From NCBI GenBank assembly GCA_946403315.1, contig CAMIZK010000005.1:1-44547 (forward strand): a stretch of DNA of 44,547 nucleotides, given 5' to 3'. The position numbers and the translations under genes are program-made. This DNA comes from an uncultured Bacteroidales bacterium (GTDB lineage: Bacteria; Bacteroidota; Bacteroidia; Bacteroidales; Paludibacteraceae). Positions 17,376 to 24,426 of this stretch are shown in pieces; the stretch's first letter is position 1, and each line of letters starts with the position of its first letter. The notes below the pieces were generated by a model. That model searched no databases and was not told where the DNA came from. It saw only the letters and a program-made list of their open reading frames with translations.

Positions 17376-18475
17376 TGCTTGCTTTGTAACAAGGTTTTTA
17401 AGGTCTCGGATGGCTTTCCTTCTTCGGTGAAAGCACCCATGTCGTAACTGCCCCAACCCAGCGGAATATACTCAGCCGGTCGCCATCCGCCATACACCTC
17501 CGGCTCCCAGTAGAAGATACCCTTGCACGAATCGATACGCTCCATGCGACTTACAAAATCCGCCATCACCACCTCCGATTCCGGATCGTTGGCAAACGTA
17601 CCTATCTCGCAGATCATGACCGGCGTCTTGAACTCAGCAATCAGTTTTTTCACATTCTCTTCCGCCAGTTCGTTCATCTGTTGCCATGTCTTACCACCGT
17701 TCCACGCACTCATCATCGGGTAGTGGCTCAAACCGATCATATCCCATTTGCCGCCATGCTCTTTCATCGCGTTCCAGAACCAGTCCCGGTACTCATACGC
17801 ATTGTCCACATGCACGATCACCGTGATGTTCTCAAACGCTTCTTTGGCTGCCTTGTAACCCATCGCCGTCAACCCGGCATACCGGTCCCATGCTTCCCGT
17901 TCGCCTTTCGCCATTCGTCCTTCGCCGACTCTTCCCATCGGCCATAACATCCCGTTCGGTGTCTCATTACCGATCTGCACCCATTCGGGTTCGATGCCTT
18001 CTTCCTTCAACGCATAGAGCACAAAAAGCGTGTATTCCTGCACCGCTTCCAGCATCGTCTCGTAGTCATAACTCCGCCATGCCAGCGGTATATCCTGGCG
18101 ATGCGGATCGGCAAAGAAATCCGAATAGTGGATATCCACCATGATGCGTTGACCTGCCTTGGCGGCCCGTTTGGCTAAAGTTAACATATCCGGCAGGTTA
18201 CTCCAACCGGTACTATGATTCACCCATACCCGTAACCGCACCGCGTTCATCCCTTCGGCACGAAGCATCTCGATGCAGTCTTGATGGTTGCCAAACACAA
18301 CACTGTCGTGCTCCATCTCGCTGAGCCAACTCAGGTCACAACCTTTCGCCCACGATCCACGGGCACTGTCCGTCGAATAATAACATCCGGTCAGCAGCGT
18401 CGCTGCCAATCCGATAATCCATAACCGATAACCCATAACTCTTCGTCCTTTCATCTTCGTCCTTTCATTTTCCAT
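17372..18475 (-). CDS. GH53 arabinogalactan endo-beta-1,4-galactanase, lipoprotein
   Basis: A 367-residue glycoside hydrolase family 53 protein, cutting beta-1,4-galactan side chains of pectin. The probable acid/base Glu171 is in WVQIGNETPNG and the nucleophile Glu290 in VMICEIGTF; GCDLSWLSEME and LRVWVNHSTG are family motifs near the N-terminus. Residue Cys31 in LLTGC is a lipobox, so the enzyme is membrane anchored. Three in-frame ATGs (18475, 18454, 18436) are possible; the last gives the tidiest signal peptide, while the first overlaps the DUF486 stop. The start region and the first half of the signal peptide are coded by heptamers, and a second array inserts GEGRMAKGERE right after the LWPMG motif. 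Confidence 0.92.
   Translation of the reverse strand: MENERTKMKGRRVMGYRLWIIGLAATLLTGCYYSTDSARGSWAKGCDLSWLSEMEHDSVVFGNHQDCIEMLRAEGMNAVRLRVWVNHSTGWSNLPDMLTLAKRAAKAGQRIMVDIHYSDFFADPHRQDIPLAWRSYDYETMLEAVQEYTLFVLYALKEEGIEPEWVQIGNETPNGMLWPMGRVGEGRMAKGEREAWDRYAGLTAMGYKAAKEAFENITVIVHVDNAYEYRDWFWNAMKEHGGKWDMIGLSHYPMMSAWNGGKTWQQMNELAEENVKKLIAEFKTPVMICEIGTFANDPESEVVMADFVSRMERIDSCKGIFYWEPEVYGGWRPAEYIPLGWGSYDMGAFTEEGKPSETLKTLLQSKQ
17896..17930 (-). repeat. Heptamer array inside the GH53 gene
   Basis: Units CCCGTTC, GCCTTTC, GCCATTC, GTCCTTC and GCCGACT on the plus strand. It codes for about residues 182-193 (VGEGRMAKGERE), close behind the catalytic NETPNG segment, between two family-conserved stretches. 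Confidence 0.85.
18411..18473 (-). repeat. Nine-unit heptamer array at the GH53 start
   Basis: Nine consecutive 7-bp units of two alternating kinds: CCGATAA/CCCATAA for the first four, then CTCTTCG, TCCTTTC, ATCTTCG, TCCTTTC and ATTTTCC. It covers the final codons of the DUF486 gene, all candidate GH53 start codons and the first residues of the signal peptide (MGYRLWIIG). Confidence 0.9.
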
Positions 18476-18842
18476 TGAATCCGAAAACGAAATACACGGC
18501 TGCTATCAGGAAGACACAGGCCACCGCATGGTTCCATCTCAACTGGACGTGAAAAGCGATGGAGTAGAAGATGGCAAATACCACTAAGGTGATCACCTCT
18601 TGAATCACTTTCAACTGCATCAGGTTAAACGGTCCGCCGTTGCCTTCAAAACCGATTCGGTTCGCCGGCACCTGGAGACAATACTCAAAAAAAGCGATCG
18701 CCCAGGAGATGAGGATCACAAAAATCAAAGGGGTGGCACTGGTGAAGAAACCCGTTTGCTGTAACTTCAAGTGGCCGTACCACGCAAATGTCATAAAGAC
18801 ATTCGACGCAATCAATAATAATATCGTATAAAAAGCTATCAT
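18465..18842 (-). CDS. DUF486/DMT-family membrane protein
   Basis: A 125-residue hydrophobic protein with four predicted membrane helices, matching the DUF486 family, a small relative of the drug/metabolite transporter fold. Typical parts are NVFMTFAWYGHLK, the ISWAIAFFEYCLQVPANRIG segment and LMQLKVIQEVITLVVFAIF. Substrate is unknown. It follows ttcA, with an octamer array in between, and its stop overlaps the first possible GH53 start by 11 bp; its last residues (GFNGK) come from the heptamer array. Confidence 0.85.
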   Translation of the reverse strand: MIAFYTILLLIASNVFMTFAWYGHLKLQQTGFFTSATPLIFVILISWAIAFFEYCLQVPANRIGFEGNGGPFNLMQLKVIQEVITLVVFAIFYSIAFHVQLRWNHAVACVFLIAAVYFVFGFNGK

Positions 18843-18882
18843 AACATTTTAACGTTTTAACAATTTAACAGTTTAACTTCTT
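18843..18882 (-). repeat. Octamer array between ttcA and the DUF486 gene
   Basis: Five 8-bp units AACATTTT, AACGTTTT, AACAATTT, AACAGTTT, AACTTCTT on the plus strand. The array runs from the base next to the DUF486 ATG into the last codons of ttcA. Its complement shares the AAACTGTT-type unit with 3051-3082. Confidence 0.85.
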
Positions 18883-19616
18883 AAGGGAGGAAGATATTCC
18901 TCCTTGATATTCGTCATCGCCGCATACATCGAATCAACGGCTTCGGGATTCATCTGTTTAATATGCGCCAACAGTTCCGCCGCTTTTTCCCGTGCACTCA
19001 CATGCTCAAAAGGACAGAGTTTCACTTGTTTCTGATACCCTCTTTCGGCTGCATGCGCCACCAGATCCGCTTCATCGATCAGGCATAGAGGCCGGATAAT
19101 CTCAATCGGCATCTTGTCCATCTTCAACTTAGGCGGCATGGTTGCAAACGCACCCTGATAAATCAGGTTCATCAGCAGTGTCTCGATGATATCATCCCGA
19201 TGGTGACCGAAAGCAATCTTGTTGCACCCTAACTCCTGCGCCACATTAAACAGCGTTTTGCGGCGGTACCACGAGCAAAGAAAACAGGGATTCGTCTCCT
19301 TTTCGCCTTTCGCCTCTAACCTTTCACCATTATCGATCTCGGTGTCTCTCACCACCAGCGGCACTTTCGCTTCCCGGCAGAAATCCTCCAGATACGTCAG
19401 ATCGGTCACGTACGCGCGTTCCTTTATACGCACGTGTAAGGCGGTCACCTGAAAACGCGGCTTGTAGATCTGCGCACGGCGACCTAACAATTCCACCAGC
19501 GCCAGACTGTCCTTACCTCCACTCAGGCCGATCAATATATGATCGCCGTCTTCAATCAAGCCGTAATCCGCGCAGGCCTTGTGAAACTTATGGATCAACT
19601 TATCGCCTTTCGCCAT
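18873..19616 (-). CDS. TtcA-family tRNA 2-thiolation PP-loop ATPase
   Basis: A 247-residue PP-loop protein of the TtcA type, which uses an Fe-S cluster and ATP to thiolate tRNA (cytidine 32 in the model enzyme). The PP-loop SGGKDS is at residues 32-37, the CxxC pair at Cys111 and Cys114 (PCFLCSWYRRK), and the third Cys in VKLCPFEH. GHHRDDIIETLLMNL is also characteristic. The ATG at 19616 lies inside a heptamer array (ATGGCGAAAGG); a longer frame upstream would be wholly repeat or the preA 3' end. A second array inserts NGERLEAKGEK at about residues 95-106, shortly before the cluster cysteines. Naming it ttcA itself is an inference. Confidence 0.88.
   Translation of the reverse strand: MAKGDKLIHKFHKACADYGLIEDGDHILIGLSGGKDSLALVELLGRRAQIYKPRFQVTALHVRIKERAYVTDLTYLEDFCREAKVPLVVRDTEIDNGERLEAKGEKETNPCFLCSWYRRKTLFNVAQELGCNKIAFGHHRDDIIETLLMNLIYQGAFATMPPKLKMDKMPIEIIRPLCLIDEADLVAHAAERGYQKQVKLCPFEHVSAREKAAELLAHIKQMNPEAVDSMYAAMTNIKEEYLPPLRS
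19298..19332 (-). repeat. Heptamer array inside the TtcA-like gene
   Basis: Units CCTTTTC, GCCTTTC, GCCTCTA, ACCTTTC and ACCATTA on the plus strand. It codes for GERLEAKGEK, the same peptide as the pepD array (GERLEAKGERL), between the DTEI strand and the NPCFLC cluster motif. Confidence 0.85.
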
Positions 19617-19660
19617 TAGCCTTTCGCCATCAGCCTTTACTTCTTCGCCATTCGTTTCGC
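19605..19660 (-). repeat. Eight-unit heptamer array across the preA-ttcA junction
   Basis: Eight units, mainly GCCTTTC and GCCATTA variants on the plus strand. The array contains the last residues of PreA (KRMAKK), its stop, the 20-bp gap, and the start and first codons of the TtcA-like gene (MAKGD). Confidence 0.9.
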
Positions 19661-21079
19661 TTGACCGATGGCACCCGTCGGACATACCAGACGGCACAGA
19701 TGGCATCCTACGCACTTCGTGCCGATGATACGCGGCTTGCGGTCGGCATCAAAACTGATCGCCTGGTGACCACCGTCCATACAACTGATATAACACCGTC
19801 CGCAACCGATACATTTCTCCCGGTCAATCTTGGGGAACACCATCGTCTCACGGTCCAGGTCAGACGGCATCACGATGTTCTTCAACTCTTCGCCCACTAA
19901 CTTCTTCAGCTCCGTGATACCCCGTTCGGCCATGTAATGCTGCAGACCTAACTTCAGGTCATCGATGATCCGGTATCCGTATTGCATGACGGCCGTACAC
20001 ACCTGCACATTGCGGCAGCCTAACTGAATGAACTCCAACGCATCGCGCCAGGTCTCGATACCGCCGATACCGCTGATGTCCATATGTTTCTCGACACCCG
20101 CTTTGCGAATCACCGGATCGCCCGTCATCTCATATACCATCCGCAGCGCAATCGGTTTCACGGCTTTGCCCGAATAACCGCTCACGGTCTTTTTCTCGCT
20201 CACCTCGGCGTCGTGACTCATGGTGATGGACTTGATCGTGTTGATGGCACTTATACCGTGTGCGCCGGCATAATAGCACGCCAGCGCCGGAGTACGCATG
20301 GACATGATGTTCGGTGTCATCTTCGGGATAACCGGTATCGACACCGCCTCTTTGATGCATGAGGTGTAACATAAGATCAGTTCATTGCTTTGACCGATAT
20401 CACTACCCAGACCCGACAGTTTCATCTGCGGACAGGAGAAGTTCAACTCCACGGCATCGCAACCGGCCTCTTCCGCCATCTTCGCCAACTCAATCCATTC
20501 CTCTTCGCTCTGACCCATGATGGAGGCAATGACGCGCTTGGTAGGATAGTTGACTTTCAGCCGATGCAGGATCTCAAAATCCACTTTGTACGGATTCTCG
20601 CTCAACTGTTCCATATTTCGGAATCCCACGAACGGCGTACCTTCTTTGCGCACCGCATCGAAACGGGGACTCACCTCCCGGATATCCTGCTTGCAGATCG
20701 TCTTGTAGAACACACCCGCCCAACCGGCTTCAAATGCCCGTGCTACCATGTCGTAGTTGGTGCATACAGCCGAACTGGCCAGGAAGAACGGATTCTCGCA
20801 CACCATATCGCAGAAATTGAGTTCCAAAGAAGGCAGGCTGACTACTGACGGCTGATAGCTGATAGCTTTCTTTAATTCGCTTATCCGTATCGGCTTGTCA
20901 TAATGAATACAGGAAGCCTCAGCGGCAGCTATCTCCGCATCGTTGATCTGAGCGAACAGCTCCCGTGCCGTCCACAGGTTGTCAAAACGCAGCGCACGGA
21001 TGGCGCGTGCCACTTTCTCGCCACAGGGCGCATTCTCGCATAACAGGCAGCGTGCTGCCTCTTCGTTGATGTGCATCAT
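19637..21079 (-). CDS. preA: PreA-like dihydropyrimidine dehydrogenase/dihydroorotate dehydrogenase-fold protein
   Basis: A 480-residue iron-sulfur flavoprotein resembling PreA, the FMN subunit of NAD-dependent dihydropyrimidine dehydrogenase (reduces uracil and thymine). The TIM barrel spans about residues 85-390, with ELNFSCPQM holding the catalytic Cys and GISAINTIKS in the FMN region. Two 4Fe-4S motifs close the protein (CIGCGRCYISCMDGG and CVGCHLCRLVCP). The first 70 residues carry a CxxCxxxPC motif (CLLCENAPC) like the N-terminus of PreT/GltD partners, an unusual fused remnant. No preT gene is visible. A heptamer array inserts AISYQPSVVSLPS between this part and the barrel. Confidence 0.87.
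   Translation of the reverse strand: MMHINEEAARCLLCENAPCGEKVARAIRALRFDNLWTARELFAQINDAEIAAAEASCIHYDKPIRISELKKAISYQPSVVSLPSLELNFCDMVCENPFFLASSAVCTNYDMVARAFEAGWAGVFYKTICKQDIREVSPRFDAVRKEGTPFVGFRNMEQLSENPYKVDFEILHRLKVNYPTKRVIASIMGQSEEEWIELAKMAEEAGCDAVELNFSCPQMKLSGLGSDIGQSNELILCYTSCIKEAVSIPVIPKMTPNIMSMRTPALACYYAGAHGISAINTIKSITMSHDAEVSEKKTVSGYSGKAVKPIALRMVYEMTGDPVIRKAGVEKHMDISGIGGIETWRDALEFIQLGCRNVQVCTAVMQYGYRIIDDLKLGLQHYMAERGITELKKLVGEELKNIVMPSDLDRETMVFPKIDREKCIGCGRCYISCMDGGHQAISFDADRKPRIIGTKCVGCHLCRLVCPTGAIGQAKRMAKK
20831..20865 (-). repeat. Heptamer array inside preA
   Basis: Units AGGCAGG, CTGACTA, CTGACGG, CTGATAG and CTGATAG on the plus strand, a motif unrelated to the main NGGYKAA family. 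It codes for SYQPSVVSLPS at the junction of the N-terminal Cys-rich part and the barrel. Confidence 0.8.
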
Positions 21080-21098
21080 AATCTATCTTGTATTAATT

Positions 21099-21169
21099 CC
21101 TTTCGCCTTTTCGCCTTTAGTCCTTTCGCCATTAGCCTTTAGCCGTTAGCCTTTAGCCATTAGCCATTA
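21099..21169 (-). repeat. Longest heptamer array, in the preA leader
   Basis: About ten units, mostly GCCTTTA, GCCATTA and GCCGTTA on the plus strand, two of them 8 bp (GCCTTTTC, GTCCTTTC). It fills most of the roughly 120-nt leader between the promoter at 21206-21237 and the preA start codon. Confidence 0.92.
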
Positions 21170-21205
21170 TAGTCGTTACATCGGCATCCGTTTTCAAATT
21201 GACTG

Positions 21206-21237
21206 CAAAATTACAACAAAAAAATGACATATGCAAG
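21206..21237 (-). promoter_or_regulatory. Bacteroidetes promoter for the preA-ttcA unit
   Basis: Minus-strand CTTG (21234-21237), 20-bp spacer, TAATTTTG (21206-21213). The extended -33 reads CTTGCATATGTCA, the same as at several other promoters in the window. Confidence 0.75.
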
Positions 21238-21281
21238 CATATGCCATTCTTTTTGCAGATTTTTCTGCATTTTCGGTACGA

Positions 21282-21674
21282 TTAACCGTTAGCGAGGTTC
21301 TGGTCGTACTCGTCACCGCAGACTTTCCAGTACCACGCCTTGAGGGTCTTTTTACCGCTGGGGAGATCCTTCTGGGCGATGAAGGCTTGCTGGTCGGCAG
21401 CGATCTTGGTGAGGTCACCTTTACGCTGTTTCACCATCGCAGACACGGTGCTGAAACGCAGACGTGCTGCAGCCTCATCCGGCGAGATCGGAGTTACGCG
21501 ATCGTACGTGTCTTCCTTGCGGACGTACAGACGCGTGCAGTTCGGGTTCTGGGTCGGTGCGGTACGGTGAGTACCGATGAGGTACGTTCCGCAGACGTGA
21601 CCGTTCTTTACGGTCGGCTTGGCAAGACTACCTTGAGCATAGTCAATACCGGTTGCATAAACGACTTTTGCCAT
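21282..21674 (-). CDS. Hypothetical protein, 130 residues
   Basis: I recognise no named family, although the layout feels like a short conserved Bacteroidetes protein. It is polar and soluble with no signal peptide or membrane helix; notable segments are GHVCGTYLIGTHR, NPNCTRLYVRKED and KKTLKAWYWKVCGDEYD, with three cysteines. The ATG at 21674 is preceded by TAGGAG seven bases upstream, an unusually good Shine-Dalgarno for this group, formed partly by the stop codon of an outer-membrane protein remnant. No typical promoter is visible before it. It may once have been the second gene of an operon whose first gene is now mostly lost. Confidence 0.75.
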   Translation of the reverse strand: MAKVVYATGIDYAQGSLAKPTVKNGHVCGTYLIGTHRTAPTQNPNCTRLYVRKEDTYDRVTPISPDEAAARLRFSTVSAMVKQRKGDLTKIAADQQAFIAQKDLPSGKKTLKAWYWKVCGDEYDQNLANG

Positions 21675-21681
21675 TATTCTC

Positions 21682-21807
21682 CTAAATGCGGTAGCGAACA
21701 GCAAAGCCCAGTTTCCAGTCAATGAAACTGAAATGCGGTGTATCTGCATCATAGAAACCCAAGCCGTAACCGGGACGGAGATCGAGAGAGAGTGCAATAT
21801 TTCTTCG
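21682..21807 (-). pseudogene. 3' remnant of an outer-membrane beta-barrel gene
   Basis: Reading the minus strand, the last 40 codons before a TAG at 21682 spell a typical barrel end: alternating hydrophobic/polar strands (IALSLDLRPGYGLGF, then HFSFIDWKLGFAVRYRI) with an aromatic, basic finish. Upstream the frame loses this character, and no start, signal peptide or further strands are visible; it runs into the promoter of a plus-strand small RNA. I read it as the leftover of a deleted gene. A short expressed ORF is the alternative. Confidence 0.5.
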
Positions 21808-21876
21808 AGATAAAATCGACTTTCCGTCAAAAAGTGCCGCGTTTTCTATACTTTGGGTCAAAAAGAGTTTGAACCT

Positions 21877-21908
21877 ATTGCACATAAGAAAAAAAAGCAG
21901 TACCTTTG
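21877..21908 (+). promoter_or_regulatory. Bacteroidetes promoter with no ORF behind it
   Basis: ATTG (21877-21880), 20-bp spacer ending in AAAAAGCAG, TACCTTTG (21901-21908). It is as good as the best gene promoters in the window, but no plus-strand ORF follows; a hairpin terminator comes about 85-110 bp later. Confidence 0.75.
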
Positions 21909-21913
21909 CACCC

Positions 21914-22026
21914 GGTATCTGAGAAAGGTATCAATTGAGGTTTAGTTCTTTTAAGCCTTAATAAATTTGAGTGAGTGAGTAATTTTTTTGGAACTCCCGT
22001 GACTGTGAAGCCATGGGAGTTTGTTT
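21914..22026 (+). ncRNA. Candidate small RNA of about 110 nt
   Basis: The segment between a full promoter (21877-21908) and a hairpin plus T-rich tail (21992-22026) has no convincing ORF. It carries GGTATC twice near its 5' end, the tandem GAGTGAGTGAG, and an A/T-rich middle. It does not match tRNA, tmRNA, SRP RNA or 6S RNA as far as I can see. It could be an antisense regulator of the convergent MATE gene, whose stop codon it reaches. The 5' end is estimated from the -7 box. Confidence 0.55.
21992..22026 (+). terminator. Hairpin terminator of the small RNA
   Basis: AACTCCCGTG pairs with CATGGGAGTT (one G-T pair) around a loop of about 10 nt, followed by TGTTTT. The stem ends next to the stop codon of the minus-strand MATE gene, which has no T tract on its own side. 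Confidence 0.7.
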
Positions 22027-23378
22027 TATGCCTTCGGCTGCAGCAGTTTCTTGGCGGACAGAAGCACAATCACGGCCGTAATCGCAGAGAGGGTATCGCT
22101 GATCGGAATAGACCACCATACGCCGCTGACGGGATCATCAAAGAGTTTGGGCAACAGCAGTGCCAACGGAATGAGGTACAGCACCTGGCGCGTGAGACTG
22201 AGGAAGATCGACCGACCGGCTTTACCGATGGAGGTGAAGAGGTTACCCGTCACCATCTGGAAACCGATAATCAGCATCGTCGAACAGATGATACGCATGG
22301 GCACTACCGTTTGCTCAATAAGTTCGATTTCATCGGAGAAAATCTGTGTTACAAAGACCGGAAAAACCTCTCCTAAAATGAACATGATTCCCATCGTGCC
22401 GGTAGCATACGCACAGGTGATATAAAAGGACTTCTTCACCCGGTCGTAGTTCTTGGCACCGTAGTTATATCCGGCGATAGGCTGCATACCCTGGTTAAAG
22501 CCCATCACGATCATCGCAAAGACAAACGTCAGACGGTTGATCACGCCATAGGATGCAATCGCCATATCGCCACCGAAGAGTTTCAATTGGTTATTGATGA
22601 TGATGACCACAAAACAATGGGCGATGTTATACAAGAAAGGCGACATGCCGATGGCTAATGACCGACGGGTGATATGGCGGTTGAGTCGCCAAATTCCCCG
22701 ATGAAATCGAACTAATTCGTTCTTATCCATGAACTTGGTCAACTGCCAAACGACCGCTACCGCCTGACTCAATACCGTTGCCAAAGCCGCGCCACGGACA
22801 CCCATATCGAGACCGAAGATAAAGATCGGATCGAGGATGATATTGATCGTTACCGCCACGATCGTGGCTGTCATCGAGAAACGGGGATGACCGGCAGCCC
22901 GTAACATCGCGTTGAGACCGAAATAGATATGCGTCAGGATGTTTCCGAACAGGATGATCTCCATATAATCGTGCGCATAACCGATAGTGTCGGGACTGGC
23001 ACCGAACGACATGAGGATCGGATCCAACCATATCAAACCCGCCACCATCACCACCGCCGAGAGGATGATGTTCATCACGATCACGTTGCCTAACACCCTA
23101 TTGGCACGCTCGTAGTCTTTCTCTCCCAAGTAGATCGACAGCAGCGAAGAAGCACCGACACCCACCAAGCTACCGAACGCCGCACAGATATCCATGAACG
23201 GTTTGGCAACCGTCAAGGCACCAAACGCCAGCGAACCGCAACCGCGACCGATATAGATACTATCGACGATATTATACAGCGAACTGGCTGTCATCGCGAT
23301 GATGGCAGGCAGCGCATAGGTCAGCAGCAGTTTATGCACCGGTGCGGTTCCTAACTCATATGTGACTTGCGATTTCAC
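22026..23378 (-). CDS. MATE-family efflux transporter (1)
   Basis: A 450-residue multidrug and toxin extrusion transporter with about twelve membrane helices, exporting cationic drugs or metabolites against Na+ or H+. Characteristic parts are LLTYALPAIIAMTASSLYNIVDSIYIG at the start of the first half and FNQGMQPIAGYNYGAKNYDRV at the start of the second. Its closest type is the MepA/DinF-like group rather than NorM, judged by the short loops. The start overlaps the mrp stop by 23 bp. Substrate unknown. The second MATE in this window (32513) is clearly divergent in sequence. Confidence 0.92.
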   Translation of the reverse strand: MKSQVTYELGTAPVHKLLLTYALPAIIAMTASSLYNIVDSIYIGRGCGSLAFGALTVAKPFMDICAAFGSLVGVGASSLLSIYLGEKDYERANRVLGNVIVMNIILSAVVMVAGLIWLDPILMSFGASPDTIGYAHDYMEIILFGNILTHIYFGLNAMLRAAGHPRFSMTATIVAVTINIILDPIFIFGLDMGVRGAALATVLSQAVAVVWQLTKFMDKNELVRFHRGIWRLNRHITRRSLAIGMSPFLYNIAHCFVVIIINNQLKLFGGDMAIASYGVINRLTFVFAMIVMGFNQGMQPIAGYNYGAKNYDRVKKSFYITCAYATGTMGIMFILGEVFPVFVTQIFSDEIELIEQTVVPMRIICSTMLIIGFQMVTGNLFTSIGKAGRSIFLSLTRQVLYLIPLALLLPKLFDDPVSGVWWSIPISDTLSAITAVIVLLSAKKLLQPKA

Positions 23379-24396
23379 GGAATGCTTCAGCGGCAGGATG
23401 ACCTACCTGTAACACAATCGGCGTACCTTCGTCTCCTCCTTCCCGGATGGACTGCACCAAAGGGATCTGACCCAATAAAGGAATATGTAATTCTTCAGCG
23501 AGTTTTTTTCCTCCGTCTTTCCCGAAAATATAGTACTTGTTATTCGGCAATTCCGCCGGAGTGAACCACGCCATATTCTCGATGAAACCGAGGATATCTA
23601 CATGTACCTTCTCATTTCGGAACATCTCCACACCCTTCCGTGCATCGACGAGTGCAACGGGTTGCGGAGTGGTTACGACAATGACACCCGTCAGCTGCAA
23701 TTCCGCAATCAAAGTGAGATGGATATCACTCGTTCCGGGAGGAAGATCAATCAGGAAATAATCAAGTTCTCCCCAATGGGCATCTTCGATCAACTGCTTG
23801 ATCGCATTCGACGCCATACCGCCACGCCAAATCACCGCCTGCTCCGGATCCACAAAGAAACCGATCGACAGCATCTTCACGCCATATTGCTCAATCGGTT
23901 CAATCAGCGTTCGGCCGTCCACTTCCACGGAATACGGACGACATTCCTCGGTATGGAACATCTTCGGCATCGACGGACCATGGATATCGGCATCCAGCAA
24001 TCCTACCCTATAACCGGCTTGCGCCAAGGCCACCGCTAAGTTCGCCGTCACCGTACTCTTTCCTACTCCGCCTTTACCGCTATGGATAGCGATGACATGC
24101 TTTGCATGTATTGGAGATTGGTGATTGGAGATTGGAGATTGGAGATTTTGCTTGACGAACTTCGTATGGATGTTTGCTACTACATTCGGATCGATATAGG
24201 TCTGCAAAGCCGTCTCCGCCGCTTTGAGCACCGACTTCATGAAGGGGTCGTTATCCTTAGAAAAGATAAGGGAGAAAGACACTTCAAAACCCGAAATGTG
24301 GATATCGTCTTCCAGCATTCCGCTTTCAATCAGGTCCTTTCCCGTTCCCGGATAACGCACATGCCGAAGGGCATCTATGATCTGTTGTGGATACAT
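23356..24396 (-). CDS. mrp: Mrp/NBP35-family Fe-S carrier ATPase
   Basis: A 346-residue P-loop ATPase (ApbC/Mrp type) that carries iron-sulfur clusters to apoproteins. The N-terminal DUF59 domain covers residues 1-75 (DALRHVRYPGTGKDLIESG), and the deviant Walker A is HSGKGGVGKST. DADIHGPSMPKM and LIDLPPGTSDIHL follow. The CxxC pair of E. coli Mrp is not obvious near ENMAWFTPAELPNNKYY, as I recall for Bacteroidetes homologues. A heptamer array codes for NLQSPISNHQSPI in the linker between DUF59 and the ATPase domain. Promoter at 24427-24458. Confidence 0.93.
   Translation of the reverse strand: MYPQQIIDALRHVRYPGTGKDLIESGMLEDDIHISGFEVSFSLIFSKDNDPFMKSVLKAAETALQTYIDPNVVANIHTKFVKQNLQSPISNHQSPIHAKHVIAIHSGKGGVGKSTVTANLAVALAQAGYRVGLLDADIHGPSMPKMFHTEECRPYSVEVDGRTLIEPIEQYGVKMLSIGFFVDPEQAVIWRGGMASNAIKQLIEDAHWGELDYFLIDLPPGTSDIHLTLIAELQLTGVIVVTTPQPVALVDARKGVEMFRNEKVHVDILGFIENMAWFTPAELPNNKYYIFGKDGGKKLAEELHIPLLGQIPLVQSIREGGDEGTPIVLQVGHPAAEAFREIASHI
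24108..24149 (-). repeat. Heptamer array inside mrp
   Basis: Units GTATTGG, AGATTGG, TGATTGG, AGATTGG, AGATTGG and AGATTTT on the plus strand (CAATCTC in the coding direction), unrelated in sequence to the main family. It codes for about residues 83-96 in the linker before the ATPase domain. Confidence 0.88.
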
Positions 24397-24426
24397 CTAT
24401 TATTTGGTTTTGTTCAAAAACGGCTG

